Below are positions 34,476 through 47,200 of a DNA stretch of 64,000 nucleotides, in pieces. The notes beneath the pieces were generated by a model. It was not told the origin of the DNA. It saw only the letters and a program-made list of their open reading frames with translations, and searched no databases. Origin of the DNA: Trichosphaerium sp. ATCC 40318 (Eukaryota; Discosea; Flabellinia; Trichosidae). Each line of letters begins with the position of its first letter. Position 1 is the stretch's first letter. The DNA is taken from contig JALMLS010000612.1 in NCBI GenBank assembly GCA_038496445.1, positions 620,001 to 684,000 of the forward strand. Reading direction: 5' to 3'. The position numbers and the translations under genes are program-made.

Positions 34476-34796
34476 GGTGACTACCAGCAAATCTAAAACC
34501 TAAATGAATATATAAAAAAAAAGCAATCCAGCCCTGATTGATAATTACCTCATTTTGAACATTATTTTTATCATTTTATTGTTTAACTGCTTAAAACACG
34601 TGCAAGTCCAAGCATTTGCTTTTTTTTTACAAACTGTGATTTTTATCGGTTTAAGTCATAGTCAATCCAAGAAAGGTGGACACTGCCGATATATAAATAG
34701 GTCGCTTCTCCTGAGCCATTATACTATTGTACAAACGTTGCGTTAAGGTGTCATTATGCTACATCCGAAATTTTTGTCAACGGTTTTCGCAAGCTT

Positions 34797-36810
34797 TCAT
34801 GTTTCTCGACTGTCTTGAGCTTGTCTCGCGTTTTGGGTTTGAAGAGATATACTCTCCCAAAACCAGTTTGCCTGATTTGTGGTATATGTCTTTTTGATCG
34901 TAACAGAGGCCTGAGTAACAAGGTTATAAAGCAACGATTTTTTTATGGTGTTTTGTCATGCCTTCAGCGATTCAAAGGTTCTTCTAACTCTAATAGCGAC
35001 TCCTTGTACAGGTGGCATTAGTAGTACAATCTATACAACCGTTACATATATGATTGAACAGTTACACCGTACTTGTCTACCGTTTAACGATGAAATATCG
35101 TCGGGACTGTCCTAAACTATATTTAACTATGTACTTCAAATAAGCTTTACCTCTCGCTTAATGCGGTGGGCACAATCTACTTTATCATTCAGCTATAAAA
35201 AAATGTCACTTAGAATGCTTTAGGGCGTGAGAGTACCAAACCAGTCCAGTTAACCATGTCCCAAGGACAAATCCAATAATCTACAATACTTGGAGGACCT
35301 GATCCATCCCAAACACTCTTGAATCGCTTGCTGACTTTGTCTTCATCTTCACCAATTATACCCCCTTTGAAATACGCAGTCAAATCCCTTAGAATTGGTA
35401 TATAAAATAAAAGCGACAACATACCAGTAATAAAGTGATACGCAAGTAATCCCAACAGTTGAAAATTGTCACTGCAACCACATAGTGAAACATCCCAAAC
35501 TTTTTTTGACGCACAGTGGACCACAGTGATGATTCTACTGCCACAACTTTGTATACTATACCAAGGAAAATGTAAGGAAATCATTTGCAATACACCTTGA
35601 ATTTTTGGACAAGGTGTCGTACAGTTTGTTGAGTAATACTGATTTTTTTCTGTTTCTTCTCACTAAATTTCTCAATTTTGTATCTTGTTGGACCTGACAC
35701 GTATTTTTAGATACTATGTTTGTTTATTACTAAATCAGTACCTTCTCTTGAGCGTACGCGCTATTAGTAATAAACGCTACAGCTGCTTGAGTGAACTTTT
35801 CAACCAACTCATGTTGAAGTATCTAGGAGCGCCTTTTAATTGCTGTTTGTAATGTACTCATACCCTTGAGTCCTTATTAGATGTATCAAATGCGTACAAC
35901 AAAGGTAACAGTATGTTGAGTATTCGTATCATCAGATCAGCGCCAGAGTCAGCATCGCCACCCTTTTTTGAGAATTTAATGAGATTCATCTACAATGTGT
36001 ATAATTTTTAGTCTTTCATGTCTTACCGATTCAATACACGCTCCTGCAAAAGCGCACAATATTGCTGATACCCTAAAGTAATCATAGTGTATTAAAGCGT
36101 TTGACAGTAGGAATCCAGCCATATCAAGCACTTGCCGACTCAAATAAGAGTAATACAATGGTTCTGCACAACATTAAATTTACGAACTTTAGAAAATCGA
36201 ACCTTTCTTGTTTAGCAACGGTTGATATGAACGTATAAACGGCCTCAAATTCTAAAGTTAAGTAAGAAAAAAAATAAATAACCAACTGCGCACCTCAGGT
36301 TCAACAACTGTCGCTAACGCATGAATTGCAATGTCTATTTCAGGATCTTCTGGCTTATTAGGATGCCTCTTGATCGCTGCTTTCAGCATCTCAGTTGTAT
36401 GTGCAAGCTTCTCCCTTCATAACAGAGTTTAAGAAGCTTTGAATGAGTGGTCCAAGTACCATTGTTCTTTTGCTCTATTGTTTCGTTAGTGTTAAACACA
36501 AACGTGGTGTACCTTGGCGTGGCACCCCAATTGAGGCATTTGTATGGAGTTTCGTATTCGATAAAACCAGCAGAAGTCAAACAGCTTATAGCACACGGAA
36601 ACATGCTTATATGCTTGTGACGGTTATAAAATGGCAGAATAGACGCGTAGGTTGGCTTACGTTGCGAAATGTTGTAGAAGATTTATTTACCGTGACCTCT
36701 GTCCGCTCATTTATTGTTTTGGTCAGTATTGCCTCCACCAATTTCAATGCGCCTAGTAGTTCAGGGGTTTTCCGCGCTTCTTCATCGAAATTATCACATA
36801 GGCTGTTCAT
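34797..36810 (-). CDS. Tandem helical-repeat-like paralogue, copy 2 (short C terminus)
   Basis: This is the duplicate of the gene at 32332-34475 in the same orientation and exon order. ATG 36810-36808 reads 'MNSLCDNFDEEARKTPELLG'. Matching exons include 'PEIDIAIHALATVVEPE', 'LDMAGFLLSNALIHYDYF', 'KKGGDADSGADLMIRILNIL', 'LPLLYAFDTSNKDSR', 'VSKRFKSVWDGSGPPSIVDY' and 'WICPWDMVNWTGLVLSR'. Its last exon 'ASVTIKKTYTTNQANWFWES' + 'ISLQTQNARQAQDSRET' stops at TGA 34799-34797, about ten residues before the end of copy 1, so the C terminus has diverged or been shortened. Intron sequences are also partly alike, so the duplication is not ancient. Function is unknown. Confidence 0.55.
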
Positions 36811-37158
36811 AGCTTTGTATCACAGAATATACATTCCAGAACAAGAACTCACGAGGTGGCCGTTAGTGTATTGCCATTGAATTGAATTGGTACGGTAAAC
36901 GAAATTCAAGCGTTAAAAACTGTTGATCAATGCTGAAACCGTTGCTGCGTATTAGGGATAGGCGATTTAGACCACTTACATGCGTTAGTAGCCACAATGA
37001 CCCGAATCCACGCACACGGCGATTTAATACCTCTATTTCTATAAAAAATAGCACTTTACAGCGTAAAAACGTAAATAACGGTGAAAAGTGGCTTTGCCAA
37101 GATTTTCTGGTTGAATTTGTGCTAAAGGTGCTTGAGCGTTGTTAAAACCGCGTATTTA
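36811..37158. promoter_or_regulatory. Divergent intergenic region of about 350 bases
   Basis: It separates the minus-strand paralogue from the plus-strand DWY-repeat gene. Overlapping small frames on both strands show no domain. No clear element is seen. Confidence 0.3.
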
Positions 37159-39292
37159 ATGCGTCAAAAGGTAGAACGCGGTTTGTTTATTGCCAAGCCT
37201 ACTGATTGGTACAACGTTACCTGGGCAGATCTGCAACCATATATACAAGCCAACAACAAAGAGTAACGACAAAACAACACTTGTGACATTGACCAAATCC
37301 TAATTTAGACAAATCAACTCCATCCACGAGATACTCCAAGAGGTTTACCCAGACATAGAATGGAATCCATGGAAGCTCAGTAAGTACAAGGCCATGGAAG
37401 CTCGCTTTTTTTACGCTCTGTGAAGGAGCTGCACCACGGGATCTTTGGGACACACGCGAGAACAAACTCGCATTTTTGAAATACGTATGAAAAGGTTCAC
37501 TCCCAAACGTCACGTGTTAAGGCTTTTGTAGGTGGAGGATGCGCTAGGTATTACAAAGATATCGGAATGGTATGATGTAAAGACACCCGTATTTGCCAAC
37601 TTAGGTGGCTCTGAGCTGCTACGCGTATATGGCAATAGGTATGAAATGCTTAAAAAGCTGTATCCTCAGCACACATGGAGACCTTGGAGGTTTGGTACGT
37701 TGTCTGTGTGTTCACATCGAGTACCAATAATAACATAATAAAGGTCTCTCAACTACAACGTGGAACAGTGATGAAAACATTCGTGATTTCGTAATGGAGG
37801 TACAGTTGTTTGAAATATCACGTGATTTTGTGCAACTTATTTTTGTAAAACATTTTTTGCTACTGGATTGGTTTTTGGTGCTGAAGTTTTGAGCTTACAA
37901 TTTGTTAGCTGGAGAAAAAGTTCGGTGTAGAAAAGATAGAAGATTGGTATAACATAAAATATACCGACTTGTTGCATATAAATGTTGCCTTTGTATTAAA
38001 AGCGTAAGTGTTCAATTTCAGTTTGGTGTTGTCTAACTTCTTGCTTTAGTGTTTTTAAATCATCACTATTCGCTTTACTCTTAAAAGCATATAAGGACTA
38101 TAACTGGATTGCCTGGAAATTCTGTACGGTGCTCAATCGTTCATTCACATGAATTAAACTAAACCATTTTAGACAGTGTTCCCAACAAGTATTGGCAAGA
38201 ACCTTTTAATGTCTTTAAATTTGTGATATATGTACGTTATGTATTGTATAGTCTCTCGTTGACTAGTTTATAGATAGAGAAAGAACTTAATATAAAGAAT
38301 GTAAGGGATTGGTATAAAGTCAAAGCATCACGTGTCAGGAATCTAGGAGGTGTTGGTGTACTACATCTGTACGAATAAGTTAGTTAACAATGGTTAATTT
38401 GATTTTTTTTATTTAGACACTTTCAAACTTCTCTTTTAAATTTAGTGAGATACTTTTATCCCACGTATACTTGGTTGGCTTGGAAGTTTGGTACATATTT
38501 AAACTTATAACTGAAATCTAAGTCTTACAGAAAAACTACCAAATGACTTCTGGGAATATCAAAGCAACGTTCAGGAGTGGATACGATATGTACAACTTTG
38601 TTTTATGTTGTTTTCAAGTATCCTGAAGTGCCCTAGGCTGAAGAAATATTTAATATCAGGAAAATAAGTGATTGGTATGCTATTTCAGGAACTGCAATGA
38701 AAGAAAAAGCTGAAGCTTGCAGCATTTTGTAGTACGTGGAAGAAATAAAACAATATTAAACTTTTTTCTCATAATTTTCTATAGCTATACAAAGTCGATA
38801 AAGAGTTTGCTGTTCTTGGCATACCCTGATTACGATTGGGATGTCAGTAAGATACGGCAATTTACCGGTACACTATGAGTATTGTAATAGTGGTACTAAT
38901 AATCTTTTTCGCTGTATAGGTGTTCTTCCTCAATTGTATTGGAAAAGTTCAGAAAATCAAATTGCTTTCATAAGGAAGATGGAAGCCAAGTATGGCCTAG
39001 TTGATGTTAGAGATTGGTATCAAGTATCAACGACCCAGCTCATAGAAACAGGTGGTTCAGGTTTGACAAGGTACTGGCCTGACTGTATAGTAAAAGCGTA
39101 TCCCGAGTACGAGTGGGATTTTAACAAGACTAAATATGAAAAAAGAGTGGTTCAAAGGTACCATGTTCTTTTGGTTGTTGTACAACGGTCGTTGCTTACC
39201 TTTTTTAAAACAGATACATACGCGTGCAAACCGAGTCTTTGTTTCATCTATCGAATGGCTCTAAATATACAAAAGCCGGTTTAGAACAATGA
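37159..39292 (+). CDS. Protein of six 'DWY...GG...YP..W..W' repeats
   Basis: ATG 37159 starts 'MRQKVERGLFIAKPTDWYNV'. The gene is a chain of repeats of about 60 residues, each usually split by an intron. The pattern is P-x2-[YFL]-W-x5-N-x4-F-x3-[LMV]-E-x2-[LF]-[GN]-[IV]-x4-[DE]-W-Y-x-[IV], then L-G-G-x2-[LV]-L-x-x-Y, then L-x3-Y-P-x-Y-x-W-x2-[WF]-K-F. Examples are 'LGITKISEWYDVKTP', 'FGVEKIEDWYNIKYTDLL', 'LNIKNVRDWYKVKASRVRNL', 'FNIRKISDWYAISGTAMK', 'YGLVDVRDWYQVSTTQLIET' and 'YPQHTWRPWRF', 'YPTYTWLAWKF', 'YPDYDWDVSKF'. Repeats lie near 37180-37395, 37435-37695, 37745-38130, 38175-38490, 38530-38845 and 38920-39160. The last exon ends at TGA 39290-39292. Similar repeats stand before the nuclease-like domain in the 61.7-63 kb gene; this protein has no nuclease part. 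Function unknown; nucleic-acid or protein binding is a guess. Confidence 0.72.
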
Positions 39293-39765
39293 AACAACCT
39301 ATCGAATGCATGAAGATAAACAGAAATATTGACCTCGAAGCAATGCACAAGCAACGAAGCGCTCGGGATGAGTCCCTATGCGATCACTGGAATGATTAAG
39401 CTCCTTTCGTTAGTTTTTGAATGAACAGAAACCGTTATAAAGAGTAACGGTCATATAACTTGCACTACCTACTACAGTCTGGAATCAATGCGAAAAGTTA
39501 AAGAAAATAAAGATACACTACAATTTAACACGTGCGTAATGAACTTTTTTATGTATTATCGTTATGCTATCTACAAACTGTCTTGCGTATTTAAAATCTC
39601 ATCAGTTAATTTTTCCTTTGTTCACGTGCTAACGAGAGTCGAAGTCAAGAAATTTTCTGAAACGTGAAAGGTCAAAGAAAATCTATTCATAGTAAATCTA
39701 ACAAAACGTACTGCCGTAACTGCAATACGCGCCTGGATATTCAAAGCCCATATATCGACGCTATA
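39293..39765. other. Spacer, about 0.47 kb
   Basis: It holds the 3' end of the repeat gene and the promoter of the RING gene. CACGTG occurs at 39528-39533 and 39624-39629. No coding signal is recognised. Confidence 0.35.
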
Positions 39766-41028
39766 ATGTCCACAGAACGCGTTAAAACACCAAAGGCGCG
39801 TTATGCCCCTCGAAAGCATAGGTACGCACTTTTACACCATGTTCAAGCGTTTTTAAGCAAAATAGAATATAGCAGATTACTCTACAAATCTCGCTTTTAG
39901 CCTATTTAAGTATTTGTTGAACTACTTTGCATCCGCGCTTGTACGTCATTAATAAATGCGTCTATAGATACAATGCGAGATATGGTGCGAAGGAATCATC
40001 GCGTACGTCACCAAGTGCAAGCGGAGCATCTCCACGCAACGTCCAAGAGCTTACAGACAAAATAAAACACTACAGTACTGATTCTACAAAACTCCTAAGA
40101 GACCTCCGATCAAAGAACTCTGAGAAAAAAGAACATATACAGCACCTTACCAGAGCAAATGACGAACTATCATATAAAGTAGAAGCCCTGCACGAGAAAC
40201 TTGTTTCAAGGAAGAAAACTGAAAACAAATCTAAAAAATACGCTCATTGGCTTAAAGATGAGACTGTGAAACTAAGCGAAGAGCGAGACTACATAACGGG
40301 AAAGTACATAAAAGTAAAGAAACGCGAAACGAACCTTCAACTCCAAATTACTTCATTGAAGGAAGAGAATAATAATCTACGTCAACAGAAACGTGCATTA
40401 CAGGATATAAACTCTCAGCTAAGAGAAGATAAGACGTCTTTGAGAAGAAAAAATAGTAAACTTCGTGACGGAAAGTCTTGGTTTCAAAGCGAGCTTACAA
40501 AGGCCGAAAGAGAGAGAGATTGGTTTAAGACAGAGAATGATAATCTACAACATGAACTTGATTGGCTTCGTAGTTGTACAAAGAAGATACAAAACGATAA
40601 AACACACTACAGAGATAAGTATTGTGATGCGAGAAAAAATCAAATAGACCTTCGTAAAGAAAACTCAAGACTAAAAGGAGAGAGAGCTAGAATGCGTATA
40701 GATAATGTTAAACTCATAGAAGCTAATGACAAGCTTCAATACAGCCATAACGTACAAGTTCAAGGGTTGTTAAACGAGCTTGAGAACCTCAAACGCGGAA
40801 TACCCGAAAACAAGGTAAGAACAAACATTTTTGAAAACAATTCTTTTTTACTTTTTGTAGGGCACCAAGCCTTCTGGTACTAAGTGCGTTATATGCTTGA
40901 CAGGCGGTAGAAACGTTGTGTTTCTACCATGTGGTCATATTTGTACTTGTGTAGCTTGCTGCACGAGAATTTCAGTGTGCCCTATTTGTCGTGCTAATAT
41001 CACAAATTCAGCACGTGTGTACTTTTAA
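39766..41028 (+). CDS. Coiled-coil protein with C-terminal RING finger (IAP-type)
   Basis: ATG 39766 (MSTERVKTPKARYAPRKH) joins in phase across an intron (donor 39822) to 'YGAKESSRTSPSASGASPRN'. A coiled coil of about 270 residues follows, rich in Lys, Arg, Glu and Asn ('LKEENNNLRQQKRALQDINS'), ending 'RGIPENK'. The last exon encodes a C3HC4 RING: 'CVICLTGGRNVVFLPCGHIC' + 'TCVACCTRISVCPICRANIT', with all eight zinc ligands, stop TAA 41026-41028. RINGs at the very C terminus in this style are found in IAP/MULAN/MEX-like ubiquitin E3 ligases, where they dimerise and recruit the E2. The coiled coil probably gives oligomerisation or the substrate site. Ubiquitin ligase activity is a strong family inference; the target is unknown. 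Confidence 0.88.
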
Positions 41029-41092
41029 ATAAATAAACAATTGTACATAGAAGAAGTGATTTTAACTTGTGTTAATTAAAAAGAGACACCTA

Positions 41093-41901
41093 TTAATCAT
41101 TCCGAGTGTATTTTATTTTATGGTTCGTATTGACCATTGACTTTTTAAGTTCTTCAGTGATGTTATTGCAATAGAATGTTATAACTGTAGAAACACCTGA
41201 AAGAGCAACAATCAACTCTGTAGTTACCCTATTGCCAAGCTCTAAAACACTAACAGATCTTAACCCTTTAATAGCTTCAAGTGAAACATTTGAGCAATCT
41301 CTTATAGATAACGTGTGTACACCTTCAAGTGCTCTGAGAGATACATCTGTAACATTACAACCACTCAAATTAATATCATAAACGCCAGCAAGACCTGAGA
41401 CTCCAGCATCAGATATCCTTCCACAGTACCTCAACTTGATTGTGTGTACTCCTTTAAGACAAAACAGACCATCGTCTGTTACATCTGTATGACTCAAGTC
41501 AATAGTATGGACGCCTGCCAAAGATTGTACACCAACATCTGTAATGAGTTTGTTACGAGAAACATCAACCTTTCTCATGCCATATGTGTATTTGACTATC
41601 ATACCATCACTAAACTTTGTTGATAACCTCATTGTTGTGCTTTTTAGTATTGGACTGTCTTTTAATACATAATAGAATAAAGGAGATTCAAGGTAAATTG
41701 TTCCATAGCCTATGATACTTCTTATGATGTCTGAGAAAAGGAAAGATACCAATGAAGCTTCTCTACGCCATTGAATAGGCAAAAACTGAAGAATATGAGC
41801 TAGTATCTCTGTAGGACAATCCTCAATATGTGTTTGCTTTGGTTTGCTATAAGCACGTTATTTACAGAATTTCTAGAACTGTACCTATTCTGTGATGTCA
41901 T
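41093..41901 (-). CDS. F-box protein with leucine-rich repeats
   Basis: ATG 41901-41899 (MTSQN) joins across a short intron to 'SKPKQTHIEDCPTEILAHIL' + 'QFLPIQWRREASLVSFLF', a good F-box (SKP1-binding). After 'LESPLFYYVLKD' come about seven irregular LRRs: 'VDVSRNKLITDVGVQSLAGV', 'TIDLSHTDVTDDGLFCLKGV', 'TIKLRYCGRISDAGVSGLAG', 'DINLSGCNVTDVSLRALEGV', 'TLSIRDCSNVSLEAIKG', ending 'INHKIKY'-like basic residues at 41093. The pattern is the cysteine-containing type of FBXL proteins. It is expected to be a substrate receptor of an SCF (SKP1-cullin-F-box) ubiquitin ligase. At about 260 residues it is short for the class. The substrate is unknown. Confidence 0.85.
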
Positions 41902-42082
41902 GAGCCTACTTAGTGGTCGTAAGACGTTGAGATACTAATGGTAGAATGCCTTGGTTCAGATATCATCAAGACAATAAGTCCAATTTCAGTCAAGTTTACA
42001 TGTATGAGTTTCTTTGAAAAAACGCCATGTTTACTTTGCGTGACTTTTCGTGTGTTATCAAGTTCAACAAGGCTAATTCGCG
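41902..42082. promoter_or_regulatory. Divergent promoter, F-box/LRR gene / PhyH-like gene
   Basis: The two ATGs face away from each other across 181 bases. An open frame runs through on the minus strand but has no recognisable content. Confidence 0.35.
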
Positions 42083-43700
42083 ATGTTAAAGGGAGGAGAT
42101 GTTGACGCACGCTCGCAGCATTCATTGAGCAAGGAGAATATTAAATTTTTTAACGACAAAGGGTTTTTGGTTATTCGTAATCTTCTCTCCACACAAGTAC
42201 GATAATTACAATAAACATATATTAATATCACATAGGAGCTATCTGATTTACGAAATGAAACAAGTCAGTTGGTAAAATCAATGAAACGCAGTGAAGACGA
42301 TTGGTACAACGCTCTAGCGTGATAAAATACAACTAATACGTAAAAAAAGGTACAACGACGAGATTCCAGCTGACTGGTACAAGAATTACAAGGCAGCAAG
42401 CAAAGACCATACGCCACAACCCTCAAAGGAAGACGGTACACCTAAAAGTCGTATTACCCGCCTTCAAACTGAAAAAAGCTTAAGGCGTGCCTTTTCGCAT
42501 AGAATACCCTATAAACAAAGGCGCTTGTTGTAAAACGCTTTGTGCTCATCCTGTCATGCTTGGTGCCATTGCTTCTCTTATTGGAAGCGATTTTATACCA
42601 ACTTGGGATAGCTTGGTGTTCAAGGTTTGTTGCAATCCCTTGTTTAAATTTCTCACTCTGTGTCGCATAAAAAGGCTCCAGGAAAGGGTGTACCTATAAA
42701 GTGGCATAGAGATGCATCAATGGAGTCTGTAAATGATGGTAGACCTGCAATAGACGTTGGCATTTATCTTGATGAGGTAATCTTAAATTTTTTTTGCACA
42801 ATTTCTTACAAGTTTCTTTTTTTGTATATCACGTGATGAGTGTCATTTGTGATTTGAACGAAATAATGTTTTTCGGGTTTTTTGAACATCACGTGATTTC
42901 TAAAACCAAAATAAGTTTCTTTCTGGTTCTTTATTAGTAGTACGATGTTTGTACTTACCTTTTCTGTTAAGGCAACAGTAGCAATGGATAATTGCTTATG
43001 GGTTATCCCTGGGACACATAAATGGCCAGATGCAATGGCTGCTAGCATGATAGACTTTTTGTGCGCAGATGGTACTTACCATCCTAAATTTTTTCGTACC
43101 ACAAACACCAGATTTTGGCTTTCTTTGTGGCTATGATGCGCCAACACAAGTTGACTTTAACTAGGATTTAAAAAGAATGGTGCTATACCGGTACCAGTAG
43201 GGCCAGGTGACGCAATATTTCACAACATTCTTGTGAGTACAACAAAATGTTCTGAAGATCGGTTTCTAAAGAATCGGGTACTTATTGTCTTTAGGTGCTT
43301 CACGGATCAGCAGCATGTACTTCTCCTTTGAGACGAACCGTATACTACGAGTATAGAAGCATAGATCAAGAGCTCAAAATGGGTCCACACAAGCCTGAGT
43401 ACATACCTTTAAAACAACGTATGCAAAGAGTTTTTCTTTATTTTAGACCTAAAAAAACCAGTCTTCATCTTCCTTACTACTTCTACTTTTTCGTGTTTTA
43501 TTTAATGTAATTGTAAAGAGATGATGGAAGCATGCATTTGGCATCGTAACAAAACACCTTATGATAAACAAATTGACTATGAAGGGTTTAAATACGCACC
43601 TGAAAATCATAAGGATTATCCTCATTTTGATGGAACTAAAGAGTTAGATACTTACAGGTATCCTCACAAAAAGTACTTTAGAGGAGATTACAAAGGATAA
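42083..43700 (+). CDS. Phytanoyl-CoA dioxygenase (PhyH)-family protein A
   Basis: ATG 42083 gives 'MLKGGDVDARSQHSLSKENI' then 'KFFNDKGFLVIRNLLSTQ', the usual PhyH N-terminal strand. Later exons hold 'TWDSLVFK', 'VPIKWHRDASMESV' (His and Asp of the iron-binding H-x-D), 'PAIDVGIYLDE', 'DNCLWVIPGTHKWPD', 'VPVGPGDAIFHNILVLHGSA' (distal His) and 'CTSPLRRTVYYEYRS' (2-oxoglutarate-binding Arg). All cofactor ligands are present, so it should be an active Fe(II)/2-oxoglutarate oxygenase. Stop is TAA 43698-43700. Two CACGTGAT sites sit exactly 60 bases apart in one intron (42830 and 42890). Substrates in this family range from phytanoyl-CoA to small metabolites; none can be named. The protein is about 360 residues with a C-terminal 'EACIWHRNKTPYDKQIDYEG' extension. 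Confidence 0.85.
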
Positions 43701-44232
43701 GCAATATAATAAAACACCTTTTGCCATGTTTGCTGTTAAATTGCTTCACTCTTTTTCTTTCCTAGCATAGGCAAGTCACTTGTAATGGATTAGTATGCAT
43801 GACCTTCTCGCTTATTGTTTATTATTTGGATGTTACTTTTTTTTTTTTTTTTTTGGTTTGCTTGCACATGTTTCTCTGTTTTTGTTCGTGATTTTGTGTT
43901 GTTGTAAATCGCGTGAGTGTAAACAAACATAAGTAGTCATTTATTTATTCTTATCTTTTATTGTACAGGCAATTGTGGGATAGATGATTGTGGATTTTCA
44001 CTGACATAGACTTTGTTAACGTTACATTGTTTTTTTATTTCTCTATTTGTACAAGTTGCAACTCCAAAAAAAAAAAAGTAAAAATGAAGGACTCTTTAAA
44101 AAAAATGCCGCTATCGTCTTGTTCTCCTATTGTTACCTTGAAGCATTTGAATTTGCTCCTATTTAAAATAATAAGCAATTGAGAAAACAAACATGCGTAA
44201 ACAGAAAAACGGAAAAAAAGGAGAAAACTTTT
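43701..44232. other. Spacer of about 0.5 kb between convergent genes
   Basis: The sequence is AT-rich with a long T run (43842-43855). A 64-codon frame at 43988-44182 lacks domain or splice support. Two 3' ends should lie here. Confidence 0.4.
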
Positions 44233-47200
44233 TTAATGCTCTGCGGTTGGTACCTTGTAAAGTGCAATCTTGTCGTTTAATGCAAGAAAATGCTCTGACA
44301 TAACCTTCATCTGTTGATCATAGTTGTTTTTCGTAGATTCCAGATCGCCCTTCAAAAGGAGTTAACCAAAAAACCAATCGCACACAAAAAAAGGAAAAAT
44401 ATTTGCATACTTGAGCTTGCTTTAATTTCCGATTTAGAGATTCAATATACTCTTTTTGAGCGTCTCTTTCAACAGTAACAGTCCTAAGCTGTCCTTCAGC
44501 TAATGTCTTTGCTTTGTGTAATTCAACAACTTTGACATCCATTTGTTGCATCTAAAAAGATATGAGCATTCAAGAAAGCAATTGAATAAAAAAAAACAAA
44601 AAAAAATCGCTTCAGATCTCAAGACGCTATCAAGTCTATAAAAGGAGGTACCTGAGTTGTAAGATGTTTTATCTTATCTTGAAAATGGGCTTTCATCTTA
44701 TCTTCACGTTCTTTATCTTGTTCAGGCAACTTAAGAGTCTAGAAAACGAAATTTAAGATGTTAAGGAAAGTGGATTCTTCATGACTTACGTCCTGTTCTC
44801 CATGCTCGTCGAAGACAGACATACTCCATTTCTTATTACCCTCACGTTTTGGCTTTTCTATTGGATCATTTACAGTTTGTTCTGGTGCTTGAGGTGCCAA
44901 AAGGCCAGCATCGATGAGCAAACCAGGCTAGTAAAGGGTTAGCTAAGAAAAGCTTGCAAGTTTCTAGTTCTTGTACTTGGTGGTTGCTTTCTAAAGGTTC
45001 ATCAGGAAGTTCTACAGCATCGTTTTCTGGTACGTCTGAATCTAAATCACCTGTTCTCAGTAGTGTAGGCGTTCCATTCATATCTTCATCCATTGGAAAG
45101 TCCAAATCGAGCACTAAGCGCAATTTGTAAGCTACTGTTATAACGTTCATACTTACAATTAACTTCTCCCTCAGTATTTTGTGGTTCTTCTGGAGGAGGA
45201 GCCTGTTGTACAACCTACAGTATATTTAAGAATATAATACAGGTATGCAATTCAACAAAAAGGTTTAAGACTTACAGGCGGATTTAGACGGAGTTTTGCG
45301 AGTTGAGCCAACAGTGAATTGATTTTACTCTTTTTAGCAGCCAGTTCATCTTTGACTTGTGAAAGCTGACTTCTCAGAGTCAAATTGTCAGCTTTAGAGC
45401 TCTCAAGAGACTCTATTGAAAATAACAGTTAGTGTTTTGATAAATGCAAATAAGAATAAAATGAGAATATGAGTTACCTTGAACTATAGCTACCTTGGCA
45501 TCAATCTTAGCTGCTTCTTCGTCCAATGATTTCATGCGTTTAGCGTGCTCAATTTGAGTATTATATGGAATAGATACAGTAGTCTACAGAGTACTTAAGA
45601 ATTCCAAAAAAGCAACAAAAAAGCAAGAATGATTCATTTATAACGTACCTGCACTTGTGCCAACCGATTCAAAAAATTGACTGCATTCTCTTTGAAAATT
45701 GAAATAACAGAATCGTCAACATCTTCACGATTCATCTATAATTTTAATTTAGATACAAGACCTTAGAGAACAAAAAAAGTGCTTACTTTTGTTCCTTTAA
45801 TAAAAATCGTCTTTGTTGAAGACTTTAAAGAGATAATACGTTCCAGAACGCTTTCAATCTCTTCAAGGGATACTATAAGCTTTGTCCATGAAGCCAAGAA
45901 CAACTTGTCATTTTTACGCATCTGTTCTTCAGTGCTGGGATCAGAATGAGCCATAGAATACGTCACAAGACCAGAACTAATATCTAAAAGAAAAAAAGGT
46001 TCACAATCATATTCCTTGTAACGTCTTCCGACAAAAAGCTTACCTTGCATAATACGCACTATTGTATTGGTACATGAGTGTATTTGACTCAAAGCATAAA
46101 CTTGATCCATGTGATCACCTTAACAGCGAGATTAAGTTAACTCTTGAGTTGAAGACTTTTTTTTGCAGTTGAATTTCTTTTGGGGTATTAGGGCGTACCA
46201 TTAAAATATTTTGATGCTTGTTTATACATATTATCAAGTATAGTATGAAGTGTTTGGTATGAAGTAAAAAGTTTTTGAAGAGATTTTTTTGTTTCTGGTC
46301 CACAACGTGCAGCATCGTTTTTTGTTCTTATTTCTCTGTATTGTAATAATCTTGAATCCTCTTCTACAAATAAACGAAGAGCCTGGAGAAATTGATGCTA
46401 AAAAAAAATACGGTTAAAAAGTGATCGTACAAAATAGTTAAAAAAGAAGTTCAGCTCAATTCTAGCTTTCTCTTGTAAGTAGGTACGTACTTTATTGGCA
46501 TCTAACGCCGGTTTACCCTTTTCAAAGCTTTCCATAATAAGATCAAAAGCAGACCCCAATGTTGTAAGATGTGTTATCATTTCTGATAGCCTCTCACGTA
46601 TCTACAATTTTGCGTTAAAAAAGTGACGCTAGTAGAGAAAAAAACATACTTGTAAATTAACTTGTCTTTGCTTTTCTGGGACAGAATGACTCGTATTCTC
46701 TATCAATAACCTAGACTGATGAAGCCTACAATAGCCAATAAAAGCAGTCAAAAAATCCTGCAATAAAACCCAGTTCTTTTTCATTACATTCCTCGTCAAG
46801 ATCTGCAGAATAAAATAAGAAACTGGTTTTTTTTCCTGAGGTTAAAAAAATCTATGTACCTCGGTTTCTCTATCATGTGGTGGCATATTCAGCCGGTTTA
46901 ATGCGTTATCAGCAGTATCATTAAATATTATTTTACTATCTATAATCCTTTGGGCTGTAGCGAGCTGCGTAGTCAAATTTTCTTGTGTACGAGTCATTGC
47001 TTGTTCTCTTCTTTCCATGAACTCCTTTGTTCTAAACACGTTTAACATCATATATGTACATGTGATACGTACTTTTGTAGGGAAGCTTCAAGGTTTTTTA
47101 ACTGGTTGTTAAGGTCCACTTTTTCGTTTACAATAAGTTGGATTTGTTCCTCGTAAGATTGTTTTTGAAGTGACATTTCATCAGATTTTTGAACTAAATC

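Noticed and set aside
43988-44182. 64-codon frame downstream of the PhyH-like gene
   Set aside because: Low-complexity, poly-Lys, no splice context, lies between two convergent 3' ends.
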